From Leeuwenhoekiella blandensis MED217 (GTDB lineage: Bacteria; Bacteroidota; Bacteroidia; Flavobacteriales; Flavobacteriaceae), in NCBI RefSeq assembly GCF_000152985.1, contig NZ_CH672395.1:351849-415848 (forward strand): DNA of 64,000 nucleotides, read 5' to 3'. Positions within the stretch are counted from its first letter, which is position 1. Each line of letters begins with the position of its first letter. The notes beneath the pieces were generated by a model, which did no database searches, was not told where the DNA came from, and saw nothing but the letters and a program-made list of their open reading frames with translations. Positions 7,412-17,116 of the stretch are shown in pieces. Both the position numbers and the translations under genes were made by a program.

Positions 7412-9799
7412 ATGCTTAAAAACTATTTCAAAATCGCGTTTAGAAATCTGTGGAGACATAAAGGGTTTTCCATTTTAAATATTGGGGGTCTGGCTGTAGG
7501 TATGGCTGCGGCGTTTTTAATTATGCTATACGTAGGTTTTGAACTGAGTTATGATACGATGTTTCCTAAAAAGGAGCGTATTTATATGTTGGTAAGCGAT
7601 ATAAAAACACCTTCAGATTCGTATCAAATACCGGTAATAGACTGGAGTGTCCTTGAAAAAATCACTCCGCGTTTTCCTGAAATCGAAACCTCTACCCGAA
7701 TTATGGATCTGAGTTTGAGTATTCAAAAAGGGACTGAAAATTTTCAGGAAAAGCGATCGCTGGCAGCCGACTCGACCTTCTTTCAAATATTTGGAATAAA
7801 GCTTTTAAAAGGAAATCCTAATGAGGCGCTTCGGGCACCATTAAGTCTGGTATTGAGCGAGACCGGTGCCAGGAAATATTTTGGATCAGAAAATCCGATA
7901 GGCAAACGTTTAAAAATTATGAACGGGGAGTATACGGCGCAAGTCACCGGAGTCATGGAAGATCTTCCACATAATACGCAAATTGAAGCAGATTATTTAC
8001 TCTCAATTTCCACCTACACTCAAATTATAGATCCTTCACTGGATACTTCTTGGGCAAACTACGAGCCCAGAGGCTACGTACTTTTAGCAGAGAATACCAA
8101 TACAGAGAATTTGGTTTCCAAAATCAATACGTATCTCGATGAGGTCGATGGTGATAAGATGAAGGCAGCCAACCTATTTGTAAAACAAGACCTGGAGCTT
8201 ATTACAGACGTCTACCTTCATTCTACGCGTATTGGTAACGGAAGTCCTAACATCGGCAAGGTTTATATTTTTAGCTTGATCGCAGTTTTTATTCTGCTTA
8301 TCGCAGGAATTAATTTTATCAATCTTACCACAGCGAGATCAGTCGAGCGCGCAAAAGAGGTAGGCATCAGGAAAGTCGTAGGCGCTCAAAAAAAGCAGCT
8401 GATGCTGCAATTTGTAGGAGAGTCTCTTATTGTAACCTTATTGGCCTTTTTCTTGGGAATTGCAATCGCCACGCTGGCTTTGCCTTATTTTAATGCTCTT
8501 GCCGGTCAAACCGTAGCTAGTGGCATATTTATCAATTGGTCGTATATCGCATTGTTTTTTGGGATTGCGTTGGCCATGGGCTTGGCGGCAGGAACCTATC
8601 CCGCATTGGTGCTTTCTTCCTTTAGACCCGTGAGTGTACTTAAGGGGAAATTTTCAACTACGCGTAGTGGCGCATTCCTGAGAAAAGGGCTTGTGGTAGG
8701 CCAATTTTCGCTTTCGATTGTGTTGATAATTGGAACGCTGGTGATGTACAATCAAATGCATTTTATGCAAAATCAAGATTTAGGTTTTGTTAAAGATCGT
8801 TTACTTATTCTGGATACAGACAACGATCCAAAGCAACAATTGCTTAGTGATCATTTGAAAACGAATCCCAATATAATTTCGATAGGTAAAGCTTCAACTG
8901 TTCCCGGTGGCGGTGGTAACAAAAGCTCTGCTTTATCCCTTATGGAAAACAGTCAGGGACAGGATCAGACCCTCACAGCAGACCGCTATATTATTGATGA
9001 AAATTATCTAGATCAATTAGATATAAAGTTATTGGCCGGTAGAAATTTTTCAAGAGAACTTGCCAGCGACAGTACCCAAGCTATTATTGTAAACGAAAAA
9101 GTAGTTGATCTTCTGGGCTATGCAAATGCCGAGGAGGCTATTGGAGCTTCATTTGATCAATGGGGTAGAAACGGTCAAATTATAGGTGTTGTTGAAAATT
9201 TTCATGCTGAATCTTTAAAGAGGGAAATAGGCCCGCTAAGTTTTGTGTTTGACCCTAAACAGTCCAGATTATTGACGCTTAAAGTCGCTGCGACTGATTT
9301 ATCTAGAACCCTAAATTTTGTTGAAGATTCTTGGAAGCAATTTTTGCCCAATACTCGCTTTGAGTATTATTTTCTCGACGAGTTTTTTGATAGACAATAT
9401 CGCTCCGAACAACGCTTCAACAATCTCTTTTTGAGTTTTGCAGTTTTAGCCATTTTCATCTCTTGCCTGGGACTTTTAGGGCTAGCTTCTTACAGCACTA
9501 AACAGCGTCGACGCGAGATAGGCATACGTAAAATAGTAGGAGCCAGTGTTCCCGGGATCGTCAATTTGCTTTCAAAAGAATTTATAAAGCTGGTTGGAAT
9601 TGCATTTCTAATAGCGGTTCCGGTGGCTTGGTTTGGTATGCATAAGTGGTTACAGGACTTTGCTTACAGGATAGAATTGTCTTGGTGGATTTTTGCTCTG
9701 GCAGGTTTGCTCGCTATTGGTATTGCAATGCTCACCGTAAGTTTTCAAGCCATCAAGGCGGCAATCGCAAATCCTGTAAAGGCTATTCGAACAGAATAA
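7412..9799 (+). CDS. MacB/FtsX-like ABC permease 1 of 6
   Basis: The 795-residue inner-membrane protein starts with the array-wide motif MLKNYFKIAFRNLW, has a first membrane helix at about residues 18-43, a large periplasmic MacB_PCD-type domain (about 45-280), then an FtsX core (about 285-460) with KEVGIRKVVGAQKKQLM. A second periplasmic segment and a second FtsX core follow (about 665-795), with REIGIRKIVGASVPGI, ending in AIANPVKAIRTE. This two-core form is about twice the length of classical MacB permease domains and lacks the fused ATPase. It should use the separately encoded ATPases to drive periplasm-to-outside export through the adaptor and TolC channel. The substrate is unknown. Confidence 0.9.
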   Translation: MLKNYFKIAFRNLWRHKGFSILNIGGLAVGMAAAFLIMLYVGFELSYDTMFPKKERIYMLVSDIKTPSDSYQIPVIDWSVLEKITPRFPEIETSTRIMDLSLSIQKGTENFQEKRSLAADSTFFQIFGIKLLKGNPNEALRAPLSLVLSETGARKYFGSENPIGKRLKIMNGEYTAQVTGVMEDLPHNTQIEADYLLSISTYTQIIDPSLDTSWANYEPRGYVLLAENTNTENLVSKINTYLDEVDGDKMKAANLFVKQDLELITDVYLHSTRIGNGSPNIGKVYIFSLIAVFILLIAGINFINLTTARSVERAKEVGIRKVVGAQKKQLMLQFVGESLIVTLLAFFLGIAIATLALPYFNALAGQTVASGIFINWSYIALFFGIALAMGLAAGTYPALVLSSFRPVSVLKGKFSTTRSGAFLRKGLVVGQFSLSIVLIIGTLVMYNQMHFMQNQDLGFVKDRLLILDTDNDPKQQLLSDHLKTNPNIISIGKASTVPGGGGNKSSALSLMENSQGQDQTLTADRYIIDENYLDQLDIKLLAGRNFSRELASDSTQAIIVNEKVVDLLGYANAEEAIGASFDQWGRNGQIIGVVENFHAESLKREIGPLSFVFDPKQSRLLTLKVAATDLSRTLNFVEDSWKQFLPNTRFEYYFLDEFFDRQYRSEQRFNNLFLSFAVLAIFISCLGLLGLASYSTKQRRREIGIRKIVGASVPGIVNLLSKEFIKLVGIAFLIAVPVAWFGMHKWLQDFAYRIELSWWIFALAGLLAIGIAMLTVSFQAIKAAIANPVKAIRTE

Positions 9800-9824
9800 C
9801 ATCAATCAATCAAAACATTCAGTT

Positions 9825-12239
9825 ATGCTTAAAAACTATTTCAAAATCGCCTGGCGGAATCTCAAAAAGGACAAATCCCTGTTCTTTTTGAATAGCAGTG
9901 GTCTTGCCATAGGGATTGCCAGTTGCTTAATGATCTCGCTTTACGTTTGGGACGAGTTGAGCTACGAGCAGTCTTTTGATAATGCAGATCGTATAGCGCG
10001 TGTCGTGCTTCGCGGAAATGTAAACGGAGAAGAACTCAAAGAAGCCATGGTTGCTGCGCCGGTGGCCAAATCTTTTAAGGCAGATTTTCCGCAAGTGAAA
10101 AATGCTACGCGACTGAGTATGGTCTACAATCCGCAGGTACAGTACAAGAATACCAGCTATGAAGAGTTGAAAGCCGCTTTTGTAGATCCTAATTTCTTTG
10201 AAATATTCCACTTGAATTTCCTCAAAGGAAATCCTGAAACTGCGCTTGAAAACCGCAACAGCATTGTACTTACCGCATCTGAAGCTAAAAAGTATTTTGG
10301 TACAGGAAATCCTATCGGGAAACGTGTGTACTTTCAGGATATTGAAGAAGCGCTCGAAGTAACCGCGGTGCTCGAGGATCTTCCGCAAAACACCCATCTG
10401 CAGTTTGATGTCTTTATACCTATGCAGCACAATACACGCAGCACATCAAATTCGTGGGTAACCTCAGGTTTTGCGACCTATCTAGAGCTTCAGCCGGAGA
10501 CCGATTTGGCACAGCTGGAAGCACAAATTCCTGCGCTTTTAGAAAAATATATAGGAGATCAGGTCAAGCAGGCTATCGGGATTTCTTATGAAGAATTTCA
10601 GCAGAACAACAAATTAGGTTTGTTTTTACAGCCGCTCACTGATATTCACTTACACTCAGATTTTAGTCCGAATACCGAGCTGTCTCCCACGGGAGATATC
10701 AAATACGTCTATATTTTTAGTGCGATCGCGTTATTTATGTTGTTGATCGCCTGCGTTAATTTTATGAATCTCGCTACAGCAACCGCAACAAAGCGTAGCA
10801 GAGAGGTGGGCATTCGTAAAGTCTTGGGTTCGGCCAAAAAGCAATTGATCACGCAGTTTTTAACCGAATCTATACTTACTACAACTTTTGCAACGCTTCT
10901 GGCGATAGGCATCATCGTCTTGCTTTTACCGGCGTTCAATACGCTGGCCGGAAAAGAACTTGCGCTGCTTGATTTTATTTCGGTTCAAAATGTGTTACTG
11001 CTTGTGGTTTTCATCATGGGCATAAGTCTTTTTGCAGGGGCGTATCCGGCATTTGTGTTGTCTGGTTTTAAACCGCTGGCGGCCATCACTAATAAAATTA
11101 CGCGTAGCGGTCGCAGCACAAGTTTGAGAAGCGGGATGGTGATCTTTCAATTTGTGATTTCGGCTTCTTTGATTCTTGCTACGATCGTGGTATATAAACA
11201 GATGCAATTCATTCAGCATAAAAAATTAGGCTATGAGAAAGGCCAGGTGATCGTGTTGAGAGATGCCTATAAAATGGGATCAGAACGTGTAAACGCTTAT
11301 AAAGAAGAGTTGCTTCAAAACCCCGGAATTGCCAGTATAAGCAGATCGGCTTTTGTTCCTGCGGGAGAAACAGACAATCATTTGCGCGGAATTTTTAAGA
11401 ATAACACTTACCTGAGAAAATTCTTCTTTTACGATGTAGATGAGCAGTATATCCCCACGTTGGGATTGGAATTGATTGAAGGACGCAATTTTTCTACAGA
11501 ATTAAAAAATGAATCTGATAAAGTGATCCTGAATGAGCAGGCAGCTAAAATTTTAGGGTTGGGAGAGAATCCTATAGGAGCAACTTTTGAACGTGCGGCT
11601 GATACTGAAAATGAACGCCTGACGGTTATAGGGATCATTAAAGATTTTCATTTTAAGTCCTTGCATAGCGAGATCGATCCTTTGGTCTTGGCGTACAATC
11701 CTTACGGCGGTCTGATCGTAAAAACCAAGAATGCCGACGTCGCGGGAGTTCTCGATTTTGCTGAAGAAAAATGGGCAACATTCAATCCTGAACAAGCTTT
11801 TACCTATTCGTTCTTAGAAGATTCATTTGAGGAAACTTATCGCAAAGAAGAGAAAAAGGGAGTGATTCTAAGCATCTTCACGATGCTAACCATTTTTGTG
11901 GCCTGTCTGGGCTTGTTTGGTCTGATCACCTTTGCCACCGAACAGCGTTTTAAAGAAATCGGAATTCGAAAAGTGCTGGGCGCGAGCGTTACAGAAATAG
12001 TAGGCTTGCTCGCTAAAGACTTTATCAAGTTGGTAGCCATTGCCTTTCTGATTGCGTTCCCCATAGGCTATTATTTAATGCAAAAATGGCTGCAGGATTT
12101 TGCATATCGCGTGGATCTAGAGTTGGGGCAATTTGTGCTAGCGGCTTGTATCACACTTTTTATAGCAATGGCTACGATCAGTTTTAAGAGTATAAAAGCT
12201 GCACTTCAAAATCCAACCCAATCGCTAAAAACGGAATAG
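9825..12239 (+). CDS. MacB/FtsX-like ABC permease 2 of 6
   Basis: The 804-residue paralogue of its neighbours starts MLKNYFKIAWRNLKKD after a 25-base spacer holding CATCAATCAATCAAAA. The layout is the same: N-terminal helix, MacB_PCD-type periplasmic domain, FtsX core with REVGIRKVLGSAKKQLI, second periplasmic part, and a C-terminal FtsX core with KEIGIRKVLGASVTEI. It ends ALQNPTQSLKTE, one of the more divergent C-termini of the set. The first 32 bases of the gene are nearly identical to those of permease 1, a possible recombination substrate. Role as for permease 1; whether the six subunits pair as homodimers or heterodimers cannot be seen. Confidence 0.9.
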   Translation: MLKNYFKIAWRNLKKDKSLFFLNSSGLAIGIASCLMISLYVWDELSYEQSFDNADRIARVVLRGNVNGEELKEAMVAAPVAKSFKADFPQVKNATRLSMVYNPQVQYKNTSYEELKAAFVDPNFFEIFHLNFLKGNPETALENRNSIVLTASEAKKYFGTGNPIGKRVYFQDIEEALEVTAVLEDLPQNTHLQFDVFIPMQHNTRSTSNSWVTSGFATYLELQPETDLAQLEAQIPALLEKYIGDQVKQAIGISYEEFQQNNKLGLFLQPLTDIHLHSDFSPNTELSPTGDIKYVYIFSAIALFMLLIACVNFMNLATATATKRSREVGIRKVLGSAKKQLITQFLTESILTTTFATLLAIGIIVLLLPAFNTLAGKELALLDFISVQNVLLLVVFIMGISLFAGAYPAFVLSGFKPLAAITNKITRSGRSTSLRSGMVIFQFVISASLILATIVVYKQMQFIQHKKLGYEKGQVIVLRDAYKMGSERVNAYKEELLQNPGIASISRSAFVPAGETDNHLRGIFKNNTYLRKFFFYDVDEQYIPTLGLELIEGRNFSTELKNESDKVILNEQAAKILGLGENPIGATFERAADTENERLTVIGIIKDFHFKSLHSEIDPLVLAYNPYGGLIVKTKNADVAGVLDFAEEKWATFNPEQAFTYSFLEDSFEETYRKEEKKGVILSIFTMLTIFVACLGLFGLITFATEQRFKEIGIRKVLGASVTEIVGLLAKDFIKLVAIAFLIAFPIGYYLMQKWLQDFAYRVDLELGQFVLAACITLFIAMATISFKSIKAALQNPTQSLKTE

Positions 12240-12267
12240 GAAAACAAGCAACAGAAAACGAACACAA

Positions 12268-14640
12268 ATGTTTAGAAATTATATCAAAATCGCCTGGCGA
12301 AGTCTCCGTAAGAATACGTTGACGAGTTCATTAAGTCTTGCAGGCTTGGTTGTAGGCGTTATAAGTTTTTTGCTCCTCGGAACTTATATTTTAAATGAAT
12401 TGCGGTATGACCGTTTTAATGAGAAGGCAGATCGTATCGTATATGTAAACTATAGCTATAAGTCTCCTTCTGATGCAGAAGCTACCATTTCACGCTACAC
12501 GCCAACTGCAGTTGCTCCCGTAGCCAAGCGGGAATTTTTTGAAGTAGAAGATGCGGTGCGTGTTTATAAATATGATCGTCGGGAGGTTGAAATAGATGGT
12601 AAGAATTTCACTGAAAGGAATATGATTCTTGCAGATGCATCCATTCTTAATATTTTCAGTTTTGATTTTTTAAATGGTAATTCTAAGTCAGCTCTAAACA
12701 AGCCTAATGCTGTAATACTTACTCAAACCACTGCTACCCGATATTTTGGAGCTCAACCGGCTTTAGGAAAGTCAGTTGTTATTAATGATAATGTATGGGA
12801 AGTAACCGGAGTGATTGAAGATAACTTACCGTATTCTTCGCTTCAATTTGACTTGTTGGGATCTTATCAATCAAGTAAGCGTGCTGAACGGGAAATCTGG
12901 AATTCAGCAAACGATCATTCTTATTTGCTGCTGAAAGATGCACAACAACGTACACAGGTAGAGCAAAAGTTTAATGCCTTTGTTCAAAAGGAATTTGAGG
13001 AAGATTTTCAGGCTGGTTTTAAGATGCACTTTGACTTTGTTCCACTTAATGAAGATCATCTTTCGGCTGAAGCATCAGGTAATTTGAAAACCTATTTATT
13101 CATTTTGGGAGCATTAGCAGTGTTGTTACTTACAATAGCGGCAATAAATTTCACCAATTTAATGACAGCAAAATCTGTTGAGCGTCTTAGAGAAATAGGT
13201 GTGCGTAAAGTGATGGGTGCTCCGCGTAAAAGCTTAATTGCTCAATTTTTAACCGAAGCAGGGGTTATAATTGTTTTGGCTATCATGATAGGTACGTTGG
13301 GAGCACTCGCATTGCTACCCACATTTAATAATCTGACAGGATTAAATATAAGTCTTGCTAGTTGGGATTGGTCATACTTCGTAATCACTCTGGTAGTTCT
13401 GCTTTGCAGTACTACACTATTAGCAGGAGGTTGGCCTGCACTTATTTTATCGAGGTTCAAACCAGCAACTGCCTTAAAGAATAACACCTCCTCCCTGAGC
13501 AAAAGCGGTAGTGTTAGAAAGTTGCTAATTGTCTTTCAGTTTACGGTTTCCGTAGTTTTTATCATTGGTACTTTGGTAGCAAAAAGGCAACTTGATTACA
13601 TTAAAGATACCGATACAGGTCTTGATCGATCTAATGTTGTTGTTGTCGATGCTAACGGAATGTCTCAACAAACGGTAGAGTCTTTTAAAAATGCATTATT
13701 GGCCTCGCAGTCCATATCAAACGTCACGACATCTTCTCATACTCCGGTAGATATGCAAGGCGGGTACAGTATTCAGGTTAATGGCCAAGAAAGCGGGATT
13801 TCAATAACTGCAGCACCTGTAGATAAAGACTATGTTACCACATTGGATATGCACGTAATCGCAGGGTCCAATTTTAATGAAACCGATAAAATGCAAGTGA
13901 AAGTTGCTTCTGAAGAACGTACTTATGCTTTTATGTTGAATGAAACAGCAGCAAATAAATTAGGATTTACTCCAGAAGAAGCTATAGGAAAGGCAGTAAA
14001 TCTTAATGGAAGGGCTGGATATGTCAAAGGTGTTCTGCAAGATTTTAATTTTGTATCACTACATCAAAAGATCACTCCGGTAGCACTTTTTGCAGAGTAT
14101 GACTGGTCTGCTAAAGTTCTAATTAAGGTACAAGGGAATACAGCTCAGGCCCTTTCAGAAATTCAACAGGTATGGAAAGCGTTTAAACCTGATAGTGCGA
14201 TCACGTATTCCTTCTTAGATCAAGATTATCAAAATCTTTATGAAAGTGAACAGCGCACTGCGAAGATTCTGAATGTTTTTGCCGCAATAACCATTTTGAT
14301 TTCTTGCTTAGGTTTGTTTGGACTTTCAGTTTTTATGGCAGCACAGCGAAAAAAGGAAATAGGCATACGTAAAGTTCTTGGTGCTTCTATCGCTCAAATC
14401 ACCTACTTGTTGTCTATCAGCTTTTTGAAACTTATTGTGATTGCGCTTTGTGTCGCAATGCCTCTAGCATGGTATATAACTACAACCTGGTTACAGGATT
14501 TTGCCTATAAAATTTCAGATCCTTATGAACTCTATTTCTTAGCGGGAGGTATTGCGATCACTATTGCATTGTTGACCCTGAGCATTCAAGCCATAAAAGC
14601 AGCAATAGCAAATCCCGTAAAATCACTGCGTACAGAATAA
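12268..14640 (+). CDS. MacB/FtsX-like ABC permease 3 of 6
   Basis: At 790 residues this is the shortest permease of the array, starting MFRNYIKIAWRSLRKN. FtsX core 1 carries LREIGVRKVMGAPRKSLI and core 2 carries KKEIGIRKVLGASIAQI; the end is AIANPVKSLRTE. The 16 bases around its start (AAAACGAACACAAATG, 12255-12270) recur exactly at permease 5 (17104-17119), which points to duplication of a whole gene with its leader. The codons look more AT-rich at third positions than in permeases 2, 5 and 6; this is an impression, not a computed value. It is preceded by a 28-base spacer. Confidence 0.9.
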   Translation: MFRNYIKIAWRSLRKNTLTSSLSLAGLVVGVISFLLLGTYILNELRYDRFNEKADRIVYVNYSYKSPSDAEATISRYTPTAVAPVAKREFFEVEDAVRVYKYDRREVEIDGKNFTERNMILADASILNIFSFDFLNGNSKSALNKPNAVILTQTTATRYFGAQPALGKSVVINDNVWEVTGVIEDNLPYSSLQFDLLGSYQSSKRAEREIWNSANDHSYLLLKDAQQRTQVEQKFNAFVQKEFEEDFQAGFKMHFDFVPLNEDHLSAEASGNLKTYLFILGALAVLLLTIAAINFTNLMTAKSVERLREIGVRKVMGAPRKSLIAQFLTEAGVIIVLAIMIGTLGALALLPTFNNLTGLNISLASWDWSYFVITLVVLLCSTTLLAGGWPALILSRFKPATALKNNTSSLSKSGSVRKLLIVFQFTVSVVFIIGTLVAKRQLDYIKDTDTGLDRSNVVVVDANGMSQQTVESFKNALLASQSISNVTTSSHTPVDMQGGYSIQVNGQESGISITAAPVDKDYVTTLDMHVIAGSNFNETDKMQVKVASEERTYAFMLNETAANKLGFTPEEAIGKAVNLNGRAGYVKGVLQDFNFVSLHQKITPVALFAEYDWSAKVLIKVQGNTAQALSEIQQVWKAFKPDSAITYSFLDQDYQNLYESEQRTAKILNVFAAITILISCLGLFGLSVFMAAQRKKEIGIRKVLGASIAQITYLLSISFLKLIVIALCVAMPLAWYITTTWLQDFAYKISDPYELYFLAGGIAITIALLTLSIQAIKAAIANPVKSLRTE

Positions 14641-14665
14641 TAATTAGAATAGCAATAACAATAAT

Positions 14666-17092
14666 ATGTTTAGAAACTATATCAAAATCGCTTGGCGGAA
14701 TCTTCTTAAAAACAGCACTTATTCGCTAATCAATATTATTGGGTTAACGATTGGATTAGCAGCCTGTCTAGCCGTAACCACTGTGGTGATCGATGAATCA
14801 TCGTATGATAGCTTTTGGACCAAAAAAGACCAGATTTTTAGGCTGAATACTATAACTACTCGGGATGGAGAACTTTTAGAAAAAGGAGATTATGCATTAT
14901 CAGGAACTAATATCGCTTTAAAAGATTTCCCGGATGTGGAGGCGATTACCACCATCGAACAATTTGACACCAATTTTAGTTTTAGAAATATTCGGGGTGA
15001 AGGCACAAAAACCAAGGTGATCTACACCAACCCTTCATTTCTGGAGATGTTTGATATTGAGATCACTTCAGGGAATCCTGAAAATTTGGTTGAAGGAACT
15101 CTAAATATTATCATTTCAGAATCCTTGGTAAAAAGATTTTTTAACGGTAGAAACCCGGTTGGAGAGACCATTAAAGATCTGCCTTCTTACAGCAATGAGC
15201 CTAACGAGTATCTTATCACGGGGATTTTCAAAGATATTCCGGAAAATACACATCTAAGAGGGCAGGTGATATATCTGCATAAACCCAGAACAGAGGTACT
15301 TAATAAAAAGCAGTTTGGATTTTTTCAAACCTATTATGTAAGTCTGAAAAACGATGTGGATAAAACAACCTTTGAAGCGAAATATAATAATTGGTATTCA
15401 AATTATACCGAAGTGGAACATCCAGATAAATTTGAGTTACAGCCTTTACAAGATATTTATCTAAGATCTGATTTTGCTGGCAACCAGATTTACAAAGGAA
15501 GTGCTCAGAAACTTTATATTCTAGGTGCGATAGCGATTTTATTATTGGTTATCGCCTGCATCAATTATGTCAACCTAACTACAGCCAGAGCTTCTCACAA
15601 AATGCAGGAGACTGGTGTTAGAAAGGTTTTAGGAGCAGATCGGTTTCAGCTTATATCTCAATATTTGGCAGAGTCTGGATTGTTTTTTCTTATTTCTGGC
15701 ATTCTTGCTTTTGCGATCTATCAGCTGAGTTTACCAGGCATCGTAAGTTATATCGATCATCCTTTGGCGCTTACTTTTAGCAATTCTGCGTTATTATTTT
15801 TAGGTGCCATTGCATCGATTTTCGCCTTAAGTGTTCTAACGGGCTTATATCCTGCGCTGTTGATCTCAAGAATAAATCCTTTGGCTTCATTGCGCAAGAA
15901 ATTTAGATCTAATGCTACAGGCCAAACTCAGTTTGTGAGAAAAGGGCTTGTGGTCTTTCAGTTTTCAATATCACTGGTTGTACTCATCGCTATGATCGTG
16001 GTAAACCAACAAGTAACACTTTTAAAATCTAAAGATATTGGGTTCGATGCTTCCAATCTTTTAAGCATTAAATATTCGACTTGGCAGAATAAAGGCGAGA
16101 GTTTTAAAAACGAATTACTTAAAAGTCCGTTTGTAGAAAATGCGAGTATTTCTTCCTGGATTCCATCTGGTGGAGGCGGAAGTATGAATCGAAGAATTGA
16201 AAATCCGGACAAAACTGGTGATGAAGTGGAGATCTGGTATATGTTCGCCGATACCGACCTAGCTGAAACTTTAGGGCTGGAAATTGAAAAAGGAAGATTT
16301 TTGAGCAATGATTTTGGCGGTGATGCCCTGCCACAAAGCTTTTATATTGAAATGGATTCGGTCAAAAAAGCTGAGTTGGAGAAAAGACCATCTCTAATTA
16401 CCGCTCAGGCTGCAAGACTTTTAAAAGTTGATCAATTAAATGTCGCTAACAAAGATTTGGAAGTAACGCCTGTTGGTATTGTAAGCAATTTTAATAATGA
16501 AAATCTTAGAACCAGCGCAAAACCAGTCGTGATTCAGGCTGATAAAAATCCAGATCGCGGAAGCCTACTCATGCGTATAAAACCCGGCTCTGAAGAAAAA
16601 GTTATAGCCAAAATCAACGAATTGTGGCAAGAGTTTTATCCTTACAAGCTTCTGGAAATCAATAATGTTTCAGACCTATTGCAAAAACAATACGAAGCTG
16701 AGACCAAACTTTTACAATTCTTCAGCTTTTTTAGTGCGCTTAGTTTATTTCTGGCGGCCCTTGGTGTTTTCGGTTTGATCGTTCAGGTAACCGAGCAGCG
16801 CGTAAAAGAAATAGGAATTCGGAAAGTGCTTGGCGCTTCGGTACAATCTATTGTGCTATTATTTTCTAAAGACTTTTTAAAAACCATTGCCGTAGCACTT
16901 TTTATCGCTATTCCAATTGGTTGGTATGCGATGCACGAATGGCTTCAGGATTATGCACATCGCATAGAAATAAAATGGTGGGTTTTTGGGCTTGCTGCTT
17001 CTGTAGTAACAGGTGTCGCTATGTTAACCGTAGGAATTCAATCGGCTAAAAAAGCAATTATCAATCCCGCAAAAAGCTTAAAAACGGAATAA
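14666..17092 (+). CDS. MacB/FtsX-like ABC permease 4 of 6
   Basis: The 808-residue member starts MFRNYIKIAWRNLLKN, closest at the N-terminus to permease 3. FtsX core 1 is the least typical of the six, with KMQETGVRKVLGADRFQLI in place of the usual acidic-Ile/Val-Gly pattern; core 2 has VKEIGIRKVLGASVQSI. The end is AIINPAKSLKTE. The periplasmic region between the cores has extra sequence with an 'SVKKAELEKRPS' segment not obvious in the neighbours, which may reflect a different substrate. The stop codon overlaps the 15-base leader repeat ATTCATCAATCAAAA in front of permease 5. Confidence 0.9.
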   Translation: MFRNYIKIAWRNLLKNSTYSLINIIGLTIGLAACLAVTTVVIDESSYDSFWTKKDQIFRLNTITTRDGELLEKGDYALSGTNIALKDFPDVEAITTIEQFDTNFSFRNIRGEGTKTKVIYTNPSFLEMFDIEITSGNPENLVEGTLNIIISESLVKRFFNGRNPVGETIKDLPSYSNEPNEYLITGIFKDIPENTHLRGQVIYLHKPRTEVLNKKQFGFFQTYYVSLKNDVDKTTFEAKYNNWYSNYTEVEHPDKFELQPLQDIYLRSDFAGNQIYKGSAQKLYILGAIAILLLVIACINYVNLTTARASHKMQETGVRKVLGADRFQLISQYLAESGLFFLISGILAFAIYQLSLPGIVSYIDHPLALTFSNSALLFLGAIASIFALSVLTGLYPALLISRINPLASLRKKFRSNATGQTQFVRKGLVVFQFSISLVVLIAMIVVNQQVTLLKSKDIGFDASNLLSIKYSTWQNKGESFKNELLKSPFVENASISSWIPSGGGGSMNRRIENPDKTGDEVEIWYMFADTDLAETLGLEIEKGRFLSNDFGGDALPQSFYIEMDSVKKAELEKRPSLITAQAARLLKVDQLNVANKDLEVTPVGIVSNFNNENLRTSAKPVVIQADKNPDRGSLLMRIKPGSEEKVIAKINELWQEFYPYKLLEINNVSDLLQKQYEAETKLLQFFSFFSALSLFLAALGVFGLIVQVTEQRVKEIGIRKVLGASVQSIVLLFSKDFLKTIAVALFIAIPIGWYAMHEWLQDYAHRIEIKWWVFGLAASVVTGVAMLTVGIQSAKKAIINPAKSLKTE

Positions 17093-17106
17093 TTCATCAA
17101 TCAAAA
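17092..17106 (+). repeat. Leader repeat ATTCATCAATCAAAA in the permease array
   Basis: This 15-mer overlaps the TAA of permease 4 and lies 10 bases before permease 5. It recurs exactly at 19561-19575 before permease 6. Shorter versions are at 7341-7350 (TTCATCAATC), 9800-9815 (CATCAATCAATCAAAA) and 22766-22782 (ATTCATCATCAATCAAT), each in front of a gene of the operon. Confidence 0.75.
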
Positions 17107-17116
17107 ACGAACACAA

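Noticed and set aside
9927-10430. 167-codon open frame antisense to permease 2
   Set aside because: It is antisense to a well-supported member of the permease array and shows no domain, signal peptide or start context.
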